Notes: generated by a model not told the origin, from the sequence alone. A stretch of DNA of 64,000 nucleotides from Oceanicaulis alexandrii DSM 11625 (GCF_000420265.1 NZ_ATUP01000001.1:558001-622000), one strand, 5' to 3'. Shown: positions 1 to 8,281, numbered from the stretch's first letter. Program-made: numbers and translations.

Positions 1-1
1 C

Positions 2-394
2 TTCTTTGGCGGGGAAGCCGCGCTCAACCAGTTCTTCAATGACGCGGTCAATCCCGCCAGCCTCGCCAGCTTCGGGTCCGCCTCATCCACCCAGGGCGCA
101 GGCAACATCAATCGCTCTGAAAGCATTTCGATGACCGCCGCCGCGATCGTGGTGGACGTGTTGTGGAACGGCAATCTGGTGATCCATGGCCGTCAGGAAG
201 TGCGCATCAACAACGAAGTGCGCGAGCTGCTGATTTCCGGCATTGTCCGCCCTCAGGACATCGCGGCGGACAATACGATCGATCATGAACAGATCGCCGA
301 AGCGCGCATCTCCTATGGCGGTCGCGGCCATATCACCGAAATGCAGCGCCCGCCCGTGGGTCAGGAGCTTTATAATCTCCTCTGGCCGTTCTAG
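2..394 (+). CDS. flgH: Flagellar L-ring protein FlgH (3' part)
   Basis: The reading frame is open from the window edge, so only the C-terminal 130 residues are present. FlgH is the outer-membrane lipoprotein that forms the L ring around the flagellar rod. The visible part carries the family's conserved C-terminal half: an asparagine-rich linker, then SMTAAAIVVDVLWNGNLVI, a block matching NEVREL..SGIVRPQDI, and an end in LLWPF that fits the family terminus (residues quoted in short pieces). FlgI, the partner P-ring protein, is encoded 2.1 kb downstream, so both bushing rings are in this window. The N-terminus with its lipobox lies upstream of the window. Confidence 0.93.
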   Translation, partial: FFGGEAALNQFFNDAVNPASLASFGSASSTQGAGNINRSESISMTAAAIVVDVLWNGNLVIHGRQEVRINNEVRELLISGIVRPQDIAADNTIDHEQIAEARISYGGRGHITEMQRPPVGQELYNLLWPF

Positions 395-403
395 GGCAAG
401 CGC

Positions 404-784
404 ATGACCATGACGTTCACGCGGACCGAACATGCAGACGGCCGCGTTCTCAGCATTCACATGACGGGCGTGAACACAGCCGCGCAGAGCCTCGCCAATG
501 CGCCGAAGCTTGGCCAACGCGTGCGTGAAACCGGCTATTCGGGCCTGATCATGAATTATCAGGGCTGCCGCTTCGATCACACGGTGGGCCAGTTCACCAA
601 GGTCGCGGAAGCCCTGAGCGAGGCCCTCCCGGCGCATGTCCGGGTCGCCTATGTCTATGATGAAAGCAACCTCATGCACGCGGCCTACATCACGCGCCTG
701 ATGAAATCTGCGGGGTTTGTCACGCGGGCGTTCGGAGACTTTGACGAGGCCCTGTTGTTTGCGGCGAATGAGAAGGGTGAGTGA
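404..784 (+). CDS. STAS/SpoIIAA-like small protein, copy 1
   Basis: A 126-residue protein that starts 9 bases after flgH stops, so it is probably cotranscribed with it. It has no signal peptide or membrane segment. Its size and alternating beta/alpha pattern resemble SpoIIAA-like or STAS-like single-domain proteins, but no phosphorylation serine motif is obvious. The next gene is a clear paralog: both have a VRVAYVY or VKLAYVY strand about two thirds along, then a helix with T(R/K)(L/M) and AG, then a (R/Q)AF....EAL.F end. Function is unknown; position suggests a link to flagellar assembly or motility control, which is inference. Confidence 0.7.
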   Translation: MTMTFTRTEHADGRVLSIHMTGVNTAAQSLANAPKLGQRVRETGYSGLIMNYQGCRFDHTVGQFTKVAEALSEALPAHVRVAYVYDESNLMHAAYITRLMKSAGFVTRAFGDFDEALLFAANEKGE

Positions 785-885
785 CTCACAGTTCCAATCA
801 CACCCTCTCATTCGATTAAGAAAGCCGAAGCACTGATTGGGACATAGTGTAGAGCGCTTTTCGCTGCCTACAGGCCTCTCCCGGA

Positions 886-1284
886 ATGAGAACGTACTCA
901 CTTGAACGCATCGAGCTGCCAGAAATCGGTGTGCTGCGGTATAATATCATCGGTTTGGAGACAAACGCCGAAACGGAACCCGGTTTGGTCGCGATCTGCC
1001 AGCGACTCGATGCAGAACCTCAGTGGACTGGCGTTCTGTTTGATCATAGCCAGTCACAGATCAGCTACACGCTGACGGAATTCAATCAGCGCGTAGAGTA
1101 CGCCATCCGGCATTTCCCACGGCGCGTCAAACTCGCTTACGTCTACAATCCGCGAACGCTTGTAATCTCTGCGCGAACGACAAAAATGCTCAACGCAGCG
1201 GGAATAAACGCGCAAGCTTTCTCCAACGCTGAAGAAGCGCTCGCGTTTCTCAAAAGCAATGAAAGCTGGTCGCGTCAGGTCTAG
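886..1284 (+). CDS. STAS/SpoIIAA-like small protein, copy 2
   Basis: A 132-residue protein and a diverged tandem copy of the gene just upstream, separated by about 100 bases. Shared features are the central VKLAYVY strand (near residue 83), the following TKMLNAAG helix and the QAF....EALAFLK tail. Its codon use is less GC-rich than that of copy 1, and several codons are AT-ending, so the two copies have drifted apart or have different histories. The gene ends inside a 22-base perfect palindrome that separates it from the convergent dksA. No catalytic residues can be named; a small STAS-like regulatory or binding domain is the best description. Confidence 0.65.
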   Translation: MRTYSLERIELPEIGVLRYNIIGLETNAETEPGLVAICQRLDAEPQWTGVLFDHSQSQISYTLTEFNQRVEYAIRHFPRRVKLAYVYNPRTLVISARTTKMLNAAGINAQAFSNAEEALAFLKSNESWSRQV

Positions 1285-1293
1285 ACCTGACGC
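1272..1293. terminator. 22-bp perfect palindrome between convergent genes
   Basis: The sequence reads the same on both strands (core CAGGTCTAGACCTG) and includes the TAG stop of the plus-strand gene. It lies between that gene and dksA, which ends at 1302 on the other strand. It could act as a bidirectional hairpin terminator, but there is no U-tract on either side, so a protein-binding site is an alternative. Confidence 0.4.
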
Positions 1294-1301
1294 TGACGCC
1301 G

Positions 1302-1733
1302 TTAATTATCGCGGTGCACGCGCTCGGAGCGCTCATGGCGTTCCTGGGCTTCCAGGCTGAGCGTCGCCACCGGACGTGCATCCAGACGCGCCAGAGAGAT
1401 CGGCTCGCCCGTTTCCTCGCAATATCCGTACTCGTCTTCTTCGATCCGGCGAATCGCAGCTTCTATCTTGGAGATCAGCTTGCGTTGGCGATCTCGCGCC
1501 CGCAGCTCCAGCGCACGGTCGGTTTCCGTCGACGCCCGATCTGCAATATCCGGCAGCGCGCCGATATCTTCTTGAAGATTAGATAGAGTTGAACGACTCT
1601 CACGAAGGATTTCATCCTTCCAAGCCAACAACTTCCGCCGGAAATATTCTTTCTGGCGTTCATTCATGAAGGGTTCGGACTCGCTGGGACGGTACCCCGT
1701 CGGCAGCTCGATGCTTGAATCCATAACACTCAT
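1302..1733 (-). CDS. dksA: RNA polymerase-binding transcription factor DksA
   Basis: DksA binds the RNA polymerase secondary channel and, with ppGpp, adjusts transcription of rRNA and other promoters. The 143-residue length fits. The coiled-coil tip motif D-x-x-D-x-A is present as DIADRA (residues 62-67). The C-terminal zinc-finger region YGYCEETGEPI keeps only one cysteine (residue 105) where classic DksA has four; single-cysteine forms are known in alphaproteobacteria, where the fold can be kept without zinc. It sits between flagellar genes, convergent with the STAS-like pair and upstream of nothing in its own direction. An ATG three codons in (1724) is an alternative start. Confidence 0.92.
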   Translation of the reverse strand: MSVMDSSIELPTGYRPSESEPFMNERQKEYFRRKLLAWKDEILRESRSTLSNLQEDIGALPDIADRASTETDRALELRARDRQRKLISKIEAAIRRIEEDEYGYCEETGEPISLARLDARPVATLSLEAQERHERSERVHRDN

Positions 1734-1886
1734 GAGACCGTCTCCGTATGCAGCCCCCGCCGGCCTGAGCGCGGCGGAGAATATCGACCGTCAAGTTCAA
1801 GTCAATCTGCTCATACGGTTACAGAGCAAATTCAACAGGACGATGATGATGATGTGACGGTCGCATCGCCCCCTCAGGCAATGTGA

Positions 1887-2306
1887 TCAGGCGCTTAACT
1901 TGGCCAATTCGACGGCGGCGCGAATTTCCACCTCATCCAGCGCAGCTTCCAGACGCGGATCATGGGTGGCGTCGCGTCGGGTTTGCAGCGTCTCCATGAG
2001 CTTGACCAGCGTATCTCGCGGCAGGACGCCATCCAGAAGCGCCAGTTTCAGATCGTCGAGGATGTCAAGAAGTGAGAAGGCCCGCTCGGTCGCCTGGCGC
2101 TTGGCGGTCAGGGCGTCGCCCGCCCCCTGGAGCGCCAGCAAGGCGTCAACAGATCCAATCGCAGACGCACCGCTCAGCGCTGACGCGGAGACTGACACGT
2201 TTGATGACGCAGCGCCCTCGGGCGAAAAACCTGAAGCTTTTGACGCTTCACCTTTGCGCTTGGCGCCAGACGCCCCTTGTACGGGCCGGGATGAATTGAC
2301 CTTCAT
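1887..2306 (-). CDS. fliX: Flagellar assembly regulator FliX
   Basis: A 139-residue protein with the FliX pattern: a low-complexity Ser/Ala/Gly N-terminus starting MKVNSSRPVQGASG, then GSVDALLALQ, a helical LLDILDDLKLALLDG block and the DPRLEAALDEVEIRAAVE end. In Caulobacter FliX couples completion of the early basal body to the sigma-54 activator FlbD, so late flagellar genes (hook, rings, flagellins) are switched on at the right time. It diverges from flgI with a 232-base intergenic region holding a CtrA-like box and a sigma-54-like promoter, matching this checkpoint role. Assignment is by motif recognition. Confidence 0.92.
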   Translation of the reverse strand: MKVNSSRPVQGASGAKRKGEASKASGFSPEGAASSNVSVSASALSGASAIGSVDALLALQGAGDALTAKRQATERAFSLLDILDDLKLALLDGVLPRDTLVKLMETLQTRRDATHDPRLEAALDEVEIRAAVELAKLSA

Positions 2307-2356
2307 GATGCCCTTCGAGTCCTCTCAAAGCATGCGACAACTGTGCTTAATCAAAC

Positions 2357-2371
2357 TTAATGAGTGCTTAA
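2357..2371. promoter_or_regulatory. CtrA-like box TTAA-N7-TTAA
   Basis: TTAATGAGTGCTTAA matches the TTAA-N7-TTAA binding pattern of the cell-cycle regulator CtrA. A third TTAA stands just before it at 2347-2350. The site is about 50 bases upstream of fliX and faces flgI on the other side. Early flagellar genes of Caulobacter use such sites; binding here is inferred. Confidence 0.5.
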
Positions 2372-2477
2372 AGCGCTCACTCGGCAGGATTTGCCTTCGG
2401 TCCTTGCAATAAAGCGGCCCCGGCAAGGTTTTCCCAGATGCCGCTCATATATTTCAGTTATTTAGACCCCGTCAAAC

Positions 2478-2492
2478 TGGCATGTTTCTCGC
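2478..2492 (+). promoter_or_regulatory. Sigma-54-like promoter upstream of flgI
   Basis: TGGCATGTTTCTCGC fits the -24/-12 rule (GG, ten bases, GC) and the consensus TGGCAC-N5-TTGC with two mismatches. It would start transcription near 2504, about 35 bases before flgI. Rings and rod genes in Caulobacter are sigma-54 dependent, which fits. Confidence 0.55.
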
Positions 2493-2538
2493 AATGAGAC
2501 AGGTGTAGAAACCTGATCCGTCGGAGAACTCCGCCAGT

Positions 2539-3642
2539 ATGACCCGCCTGTTAATCGCTTGCCTCACGCTTTTTTGCCTCGCAGCGCCGCTGGCCGAGGC
2601 CAATCCGCGAATCAAGGACATCGCGGATGTGGAAGGCGTTCGCGACAACCAGCTGGTGGGCTACGGCCTGGTGGTGGGTCTGGACGGCACCGGCGATACG
2701 CTGCGCAATGCGGTGTTCACCCGGCAGGCCCTCAACTCCATGCTGGAACGCTTCAACATCAATGTGCGTGAAGCCGATCTGCGTACCGGCAATGTGGCTG
2801 CGGTGATCGTCACCGCCGAGCTGCCGCCCTTCTCCATGCAAGGCTCGCGCGTCGACGTCACGGTGTCCGCACTGGGCGATTCAGACAGCCTTCAGGGCGG
2901 CGTGCTGATCGCCACCCCGCTGATGGCCGCCAATGGCGATGTCTACGCCGTGGCGCAAGGTTCGCTGGCTGTGGGCGGGTTCGCCGCTGAAGGCGACGGG
3001 GCCTCGATCACCCGCGGCGTGCCGACCAATGGACGGATCGCCAATGGCGGCGTCATCGAGCGTGAACTGGACTGGGACCTGGCCGGTCAGGCGCAAATCC
3101 GCCTGGCGCTGCGCAATCCCGATTTCACCACCGCGCGCCGCATGGCCCAGACCATCAACGCGTTTCTGGGCGCTGAAGCCGCCGCCGCGCAGAACCCCTC
3201 CACCGTTTCCCTGACCCGGCCGCTTTATTTTGAAGGCGACATGGTCGCCCTGATCGCCGAAGTCGAACAATTACGCGTCGAAACCGATATGCGCGCCCGC
3301 GTGGTGATCGACGAATCCACCGGCACCATCGTGATGGGTGAAGATGTGCGCGTCTCCACCGTCGCTATCGCGCAAGGCGGACTGACCATCACCGTCACCG
3401 AGAGCCCGCAAGTCAGCCAGGCTCTGCCGTTCGCGGATGGTGGTGAAACGGTGGAAGTCCCGCGCACCAATGTCAGCGTGGAAGAGGAATTGCGCGAAAT
3501 GGGCGTGCTCAACGGCACGGTCAGCCTGCGCGAGCTCGTGGATGGTCTGAACGCCCTGGGCGTCAGCCCGCGCGACATGATCACCATCCTGCAAAGCATC
3601 AAGGCGGCCGGCGCGCTGCAAGCTGAAATCGAGGTGCTGTAA
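2539..3642 (+). CDS. flgI: Flagellar P-ring protein FlgI
   Basis: FlgI forms the periplasmic P ring around the flagellar rod. The 367 residues match the family length. An N-terminal signal peptide (about 21 residues, cleavage after AEA) is followed by the signature RIKDIADVEGVR and NQLVGYGLVVGLDGTGD. The C-terminal half has the family's SVEEELREMGVLNGTVSLRELV-type block (split here) and ends in LQAEIEVL. Its stop overlaps the start of flgJ (TAATG), so translation is coupled. A sigma-54-like promoter lies just upstream. Confidence 0.97.
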   Translation: MTRLLIACLTLFCLAAPLAEANPRIKDIADVEGVRDNQLVGYGLVVGLDGTGDTLRNAVFTRQALNSMLERFNINVREADLRTGNVAAVIVTAELPPFSMQGSRVDVTVSALGDSDSLQGGVLIATPLMAANGDVYAVAQGSLAVGGFAAEGDGASITRGVPTNGRIANGGVIERELDWDLAGQAQIRLALRNPDFTTARRMAQTINAFLGAEAAAAQNPSTVSLTRPLYFEGDMVALIAEVEQLRVETDMRARVVIDESTGTIVMGEDVRVSTVAIAQGGLTITVTESPQVSQALPFADGGETVEVPRTNVSVEEELREMGVLNGTVSLRELVDGLNALGVSPRDMITILQSIKAAGALQAEIEVL

Positions 3643-3968
3643 TGGACGGATTGCTTGACGCCCAGATGCAGAACGCGCTGCTCGCAGCGCGCGGCCCTGC
3701 GTCCACATCCCGTTCGACCGCCGGCCAGACGCCAGACCAGATCCGCAAGACGGCGGAAGACTTCGAAGCGGTCTTCCTGTCCCAGATGATGGAGCAGATG
3801 CTGGGCGAGACCACCGAGTCGAGCTTTGGCGGCGGTCCGGGCGAGAACGCCTTCAAATCCATGCTCAATGAAGAATACGCCAAGGTGATGGCCAAGGCGG
3901 GCGGCATCGGTCTGGCCGATTCCGTCATGCGCGAAATGCTGGCCATGCAAGAACAAGGAGGCGCGTGA
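3642..3968 (+). CDS. flgJ: Rod-binding protein, FlgJ N-terminal type
   Basis: A 108-residue protein equal to the N-terminal rod-capping domain of FlgJ. The conserved DFEAVFLSQMMEQML (residues 40-54) and GGIGLADSVMREML (87-100) are present. The muramidase domain found in enterobacterial FlgJ is absent, as is normal in alphaproteobacteria, where a separate lytic enzyme opens the peptidoglycan. It overlaps flgI by one base and the next gene by one to four bases, forming a tight flgI-flgJ-flbY operon. Confidence 0.93.
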   Translation: MDGLLDAQMQNALLAARGPASTSRSTAGQTPDQIRKTAEDFEAVFLSQMMEQMLGETTESSFGGGPGENAFKSMLNEEYAKVMAKAGGIGLADSVMREMLAMQEQGGA

Positions 3969-4405
3969 TGACTGAACTGGCGGCTGCAAACCCGACCGAA
4001 CGCGCCCAGGCGCTGATCCAGCTGACCGGTCGGCTGACGGAACTGCTCGATCAGGAAACCGAGCTGTTTGACGCTCACATGCCTCACAAGGCGGTCGAGT
4101 TTCAGGCCGAGAAGACCAAGCTCGCAACGCTCTATCGCACGGAAACCAAGCTGGCGAGCAAGGACCGCTCGCGCTTGAGCGGCGTTGATCCCGAGCTAAA
4201 GGCCAAACTGAAGATCTCAACCCGGGCCTTCGAAGACGCCCTGGCGCGCAATGGCGCTGCGGTTGAAGCGCTGAAAGTGCTGACTGAAGGCCTGGTCAAA
4301 GCCATCGCAGATGAAGCTGCGCGCCAGCAGCAGACTCAAGTCGGCTACGGCCCCGGCGTCAAATCAGGCAGCGTCTCCGCCCTCGCCTACAACCAGACGG
4401 TCTGA
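3968..4405 (+). CDS. flbY: FlgN/FlbY-like flagellar protein
   Basis: A 145-residue, mostly helical protein with heptad-like leucine spacing (ALIQLTGRLTELLDQETELF), the look of a FlgN-type export chaperone. In Caulobacter the gene after flgI and flgJ is called flbY. The ATG at 3968 overlaps the flgJ stop (TGATG) and has a strong AAGGAGG seven bases upstream; a GTG at 3965 would add one residue. Likely cytoplasmic partner of hook-filament junction export, by analogy. Homology to FlgN is weak in sequence, so the exact role is inferred. Confidence 0.72.
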   Translation: MTELAAANPTERAQALIQLTGRLTELLDQETELFDAHMPHKAVEFQAEKTKLATLYRTETKLASKDRSRLSGVDPELKAKLKISTRAFEDALARNGAAVEALKVLTEGLVKAIADEAARQQQTQVGYGPGVKSGSVSALAYNQTV

Positions 4406-4422
4406 TCTGAAGGTCATGCCAG

Positions 4423-4455
4423 AAAAAACCCCGGAGCCGCGCTCCGGGGTTTTTT
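4423..4455. terminator. Bidirectional intrinsic terminator
   Basis: A perfect 15-bp stem (AAAAAACCCCGGAGC) with a three-base loop, flanked by A6 and T6, sits between the convergent flbY and flaEY genes and can end transcription from both sides. Confidence 0.93.
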
Positions 4456-4483
4456 GTATGTCGGGACCACAAGACCTTAGAAT

Positions 4484-7249
4484 CTAGAACAGGCCCAGCG
4501 TACTGCCGCCGCCGCCATTCACAAGGCGATCCAGGCCCGCTTGATAGTTAGACACCTGGGCCGTCAGATAAGACGGAACCGTGCCGCCACGCTTGCCCGC
4601 CTGCGGGCCGTCCAGAAGCGCTTTCAGCGCCGGATCCGTGGTCAGGTCGCGGTAAGCGCGCTGGATCACCGATTGCGCCTTGGACAAGGCTTCCAGAGCT
4701 TTCGCGGCGCTGTCCTTGTCTGTGATCGACAGGGAGGTGGGCAGTTCCAGCGCAAAAATCTCGGGCGCGTCAGACGTGCTGTCCTTGTCCAGAAGCGACG
4801 CCTTGCCGATGATCGCGCCCTCGGGCAGACCCAATCCATTCAGCGCGTCACGACCGTCATCCCCGGCGAACAGCTCGATCTTCACGCCTTCCTTGGGCTT
4901 GATGCGCAACATGTCGCCATTGGCGGAGCGGCGCACGTCCGAATTGCCGTCCAGCACCAGCACAGCGTTCAGCTTGAAGGTCAGAGACCGCATGGTCTCG
5001 TCATCATCAATGGTGATTTTCTTTTTCCGGCCGCCATCCACGGAGATGAAGAAATGGTCGCCTTCGCGCACGCTCGAGCGCGCGGTGATCACGCGGCTGT
5101 CCGCATAGCGCACTTCGCCGGTGGGGAAGCCGAGCTTGTCGAGCGCATTATCGCCCGTAGGATCGACCACCACCGCATTGGCTTCCGCCAGGCCGCCCCG
5201 GCCAGACAATTGCTGGGTGAAAGTGACCGCGCCGCTGGTCGTGTCCAGACCCGCGACAAAGGCGTTGCGGGCGCCGTTCTGGGTCTGCCCCGGCAGCGCG
5301 CCAGAGGTCTTGCCCGCTATGTAGGCCACGCCATTGCTGACCGTCACAGAGGTTGCGGAATTGTCCTCCGCAGAGCCCAGGAAGGTGGTGAAATCGACGC
5401 TGGCGGTCGGACCGTCAGAGATTTTGACCAGCACGGCGTCACGGCCGCCGGCGTTCGCCTCGATCGGCGCACTGGGCGAGAAGGCTGCGCCCGCAGCGCC
5501 CGCCAGATAGATCGCCCCGTCATCAGCCACCGTGATCTCGCCGATACGGCCACCGTCCAGATCACCGAGATCAAGCGTCCAGACCGGCGCGCCGGTTCCG
5601 TCATCACCCGCTGCGTATTTGGTCAGCACAGCGCTGCCGTTCACTTCGCTGGCCACGATCAGCCCGCCATCCGCCGCTTGGGCGATGGATTTGGCGGTGT
5701 CATTCTCAGCGCTGGCGCCTGCGGCGCGCGTATACAGGATCGCGCCGTTTTCATCGAGCGCGCGCAAATACCCGTCCGTCTTGCCCGCATTGACCACGCC
5801 GCCCACCGGCGCGCTGGTCTGACCGGCCACATAGATCGTGCCGTCCGCGCCGACGCTCACTGCGGTCGCTTCATCATCCTTATTGCTGCCAAAGCGCTTG
5901 GTCCATTGCTCGACGCCGTCGGCGGAGAATTTGGAGACCAGGGAATCCGTGCCGCCCAACTCGGTCGTGTCGCCCAAAGCGCCCTCGACAGAGCCCGCCA
6001 CCACGACATTGCCGTTGGCGTCCAGCGCGATAGAAGCGCCTTCCGCCGTGCCGCCCGCGCCCAGTGTGCGCGCCCAGACCTGTTTGCCGGTCGTGTCATA
6101 GCGCATCAGGATCAGATCCTGCTCGCCCTTGATCGACTGCCCGGCCAAACCGTTTTCAGCGTAGCCGACCACATAGAGGCCGCCATCCGCACCTTGCACG
6201 GAATCCAGAATGCGCAGCGGATTGGAGTCCGTTTTGGTGCGGGTTTCGGTTTCACCCTCTTCCCCGCCCGGCACGGCCACATCAGACGTGGTCACGCTGC
6301 CATCCGCGTCGATGCGACGCATGAACGCGGCGTCGCCGCCATTGGCGATATCGACATATTTCGTCAGCTGGCCGCCCGCACCCTCGGTATCGCCAGACAC
6401 GCCGGCCATATAGACCGCCGGATTGCCGGTCGCAGGCGCAAAGCTCAGGGTCTCGGTCAGAATACCCTTGATCTTGAATCCGAAATTATCGCCGGGAATG
6501 ATCCCGTTCTCGTCTTCCTCGCCGATCTTCACCCGCTCGATCCGGCTGAGCATGCCAGCGTTTTCAAGCTCGGTGTTGATGAAAGCGGCGACATTGTCGA
6601 GCGTGCGCGGGGTCGCGCCCATATTGGCCAGATCAATGGCCACAGGCGTGGTCGCGCCGGACTTCTTCACGCTGATGGTGAAGGAGACATCACCCTGAAA
6701 CCCGTCCACTTCAGCATCAAAAGCGCCAGAGTGAACGATGGGCGTCACATATTCAGAGATGCCGCGGGAGATCGCCAGGCTGCTTTCCGCCTTGGACAAT
6801 TCCTCGCCTTTCAGCACCGTCACCCCTTCAAGGGAGAGATCGCCGAAGAAACTGTTGAGCTGGTTCAGGCCTTCCTGAAAACGACGGTCGAGAAAATCGC
6901 GACGGCTGTCCAGCGTGCCCTTTTCAGCGGCTTCCGAACCCAGAGCCTGCAAGCGGCGCAGCCCCTGATACATGGCGAAAAGCTGTTTCTCGTCCTCGCC
7001 CACATCCAGGCTGGCGAAATCACCGAGCTTCTTGTCAAAGAAGACGCCGTCCGCCAGCGCGCTGCGCTTGAGAACGTCGAGCGCTTCGATCTCGCCGCGC
7101 GCATCCCAGGGCGGCAGAACATCACTGGAGGAAGACCGGTTGGGATTTTGGGCATTGGACGCAGACTGGGAGAACGCTGTCGTGCGTGACAGCGCCGTTG
7201 CATTCTGCGCGCCATACCAGGCGCTGAGAAGATTGGACGAAATGACCAT
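4484..7249 (-). CDS. flaEY: FlaEY-type flagellar protein with beta-propeller insert
   Basis: A 921-residue protein. Residues 1-190 are helical and flagellin- or hook-like (MVISSNLLSAWYGAQNA start, RRDFLDRRFQEGLNQL). Residues about 280-680 hold six or so repeats of the SBBP beta-propeller kind, each with AxGxAxSIALDANGNVVVAG-like and DxLVxKFxADG pieces. The C-terminal 220 residues return to a filament-like pattern and end in a glycine run. In Caulobacter the flaEY gene is needed for normal flagellin or filament assembly and is often labelled a regulator; its biochemical role is not settled. The modular build here suggests a secreted filament-associated protein rather than a DNA-binding regulator. 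The weak GAAGG before the start is noted. Confidence 0.75.
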   Translation of the reverse strand: MVISSNLLSAWYGAQNATALSRTTAFSQSASNAQNPNRSSSSDVLPPWDARGEIEALDVLKRSALADGVFFDKKLGDFASLDVGEDEKQLFAMYQGLRRLQALGSEAAEKGTLDSRRDFLDRRFQEGLNQLNSFFGDLSLEGVTVLKGEELSKAESSLAISRGISEYVTPIVHSGAFDAEVDGFQGDVSFTISVKKSGATTPVAIDLANMGATPRTLDNVAAFINTELENAGMLSRIERVKIGEEDENGIIPGDNFGFKIKGILTETLSFAPATGNPAVYMAGVSGDTEGAGGQLTKYVDIANGGDAAFMRRIDADGSVTTSDVAVPGGEEGETETRTKTDSNPLRILDSVQGADGGLYVVGYAENGLAGQSIKGEQDLILMRYDTTGKQVWARTLGAGGTAEGASIALDANGNVVVAGSVEGALGDTTELGGTDSLVSKFSADGVEQWTKRFGSNKDDEATAVSVGADGTIYVAGQTSAPVGGVVNAGKTDGYLRALDENGAILYTRAAGASAENDTAKSIAQAADGGLIVASEVNGSAVLTKYAAGDDGTGAPVWTLDLGDLDGGRIGEITVADDGAIYLAGAAGAAFSPSAPIEANAGGRDAVLVKISDGPTASVDFTTFLGSAEDNSATSVTVSNGVAYIAGKTSGALPGQTQNGARNAFVAGLDTTSGAVTFTQQLSGRGGLAEANAVVVDPTGDNALDKLGFPTGEVRYADSRVITARSSVREGDHFFISVDGGRKKKITIDDDETMRSLTFKLNAVLVLDGNSDVRRSANGDMLRIKPKEGVKIELFAGDDGRDALNGLGLPEGAIIGKASLLDKDSTSDAPEIFALELPTSLSITDKDSAAKALEALSKAQSVIQRAYRDLTTDPALKALLDGPQAGKRGGTVPSYLTAQVSNYQAGLDRLVNGGGGSTLGLF

Positions 7250-7361
7250 GGCCTTCGGCCCGAACCCTTAAAGCTCGATACACCTTTTGCATCGACTCGC
7301 AGACTAGCGCTCGACCTGCAAACAAACCGTTAGGATTTAAGGTGAACGAACCGCCAAGCTT

Positions 7362-8150
7362 TCAAGCGGCGAAGGGAAACCGCATGGGCCGCGTTTCAAC
7401 GCTGGCGCGCTCTGGCGAAACCAGTCGGGCATAATCGACACGGTCGGCGTTCAGCTCACTCAGATCAGGGCGCCGCAAGCATAACGCCGCCATCTCGGCC
7501 GCGGTCGCCGTCAGGGCTTTGTCGCCCAGCTCTGCAAACATCGCCTGCAGAAAAGCGGCGTCCTCGGGCGTCTCCAGCATCCAGCGCAAATGCTCCAGCC
7601 CGCCGCCGGGGCCCGTCAGATTGGCGCGGGTGAGATCGGGATTGCGTCGCATCCAGCCCGTCACCGAGCGCCGCTCGGCCAGCGTGTCCGCCTTGCGATC
7701 CGCTTCGTCGAGCAACAGGGCGGAAAAGGCCTCGCAATCCAGCCCGTGCGGGAAGCGCGCCGGCATGGTGTTGGACGCGTAATCGGCGCGCGCATCCGTC
7801 AACAAGGCCAACACGCCGCCAGCAATGACAGGGTCAATCACCGGGCACTGGCTGGTGAGCCGCACCACGATGGATGCGCCAGCCTCGCGCGCCGCCTGCG
7901 CCACAAGCCCCAAGGGATCCGCGGCAGGTCCGCGCACCACCATGACGGCGCAATCGCACGCCTCTTCAGCGATCAGATCATGGTCACGATCATCGGGGAC
8001 GGCGCAGACCACCATATCAACGCCCGGGATGTGGCGGGCGCGCTCAAGCCCGCACGCCAGGGCGGACCGATCACCGAGATAGACAAGCTCGCGATCCGCA
8101 AGGGCGCTGGGTCCGCTGCCGGCCTGAACGATCACAGTCGCGCCCATCAT
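7362..8150 (-). CDS. SpsF-type cytidylyltransferase-like protein
   Basis: A 262-residue protein of the SpsF/COG1861 kind, a branch of the nucleotidyltransferase fold. Visible family features are an N-terminal ATVIVQA strand, LGDRSALACGLERA, ACDCAVMVVRGPAADPLGLVAQAA, VVRLTSQCPVIDP (the conserved R-x-T-x-D/Q-C-P-x-D/I-P block) and the ADYASNTMPARFPHGLD segment. SpsF-like proteins sit in many sialic or pseudaminic acid clusters, but their reaction is not well defined. The N-terminal R-x-x-S-x-R-x-P-x-K signature of true cytidylyltransferases is not evident here, so catalysis is uncertain. The dedicated PseF is encoded at 28511. A CtrA-like site lies in its upstream region, shared with pseB. Confidence 0.72.
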   Translation of the reverse strand: MMGATVIVQAGSGPSALADRELVYLGDRSALACGLERARHIPGVDMVVCAVPDDRDHDLIAEEACDCAVMVVRGPAADPLGLVAQAAREAGASIVVRLTSQCPVIDPVIAGGVLALLTDARADYASNTMPARFPHGLDCEAFSALLLDEADRKADTLAERRSVTGWMRRNPDLTRANLTGPGGGLEHLRWMLETPEDAAFLQAMFAELGDKALTATAAEMAALCLRRPDLSELNADRVDYARLVSPERASVETRPMRFPFAA

Positions 8151-8208
8151 GTCCCCCGAGGCTGGAAAGCTGTCGCCCTCTTCGAATCCGAGTATGGATT
8201 TACCGCGC

Positions 8209-8225
8209 CTAACGGGCCGTTAACC
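8209..8225 (+). promoter_or_regulatory. CtrA-like site upstream of pseB
   Basis: CTAACGGGCCGTTAACC matches TTAA-N7-TTAACC with one mismatch and is also near-palindromic. It lies between the divergent SpsF-like gene and pseB, 56 bases before the pseB start, so it could control either. Confidence 0.4.
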
Positions 8226-8281
8226 GACACCGCGGATCGTGGCGTCAAGAATGTGTCCATGACCCATGGAAAGTCATCTAG

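Noticed and set aside
1838-1856. Run of GATGATGATGATG in the dksA upstream region
   Set aside because: Only about four triplet units outside any gene; too short to argue phase variation.
4541-7189. Long 882-codon open frame on the plus strand
   Set aside because: It lies entirely opposite flaEY, has biased Arg/Ala/His/Gly composition and no domain; a GC-rich shadow of the real gene.
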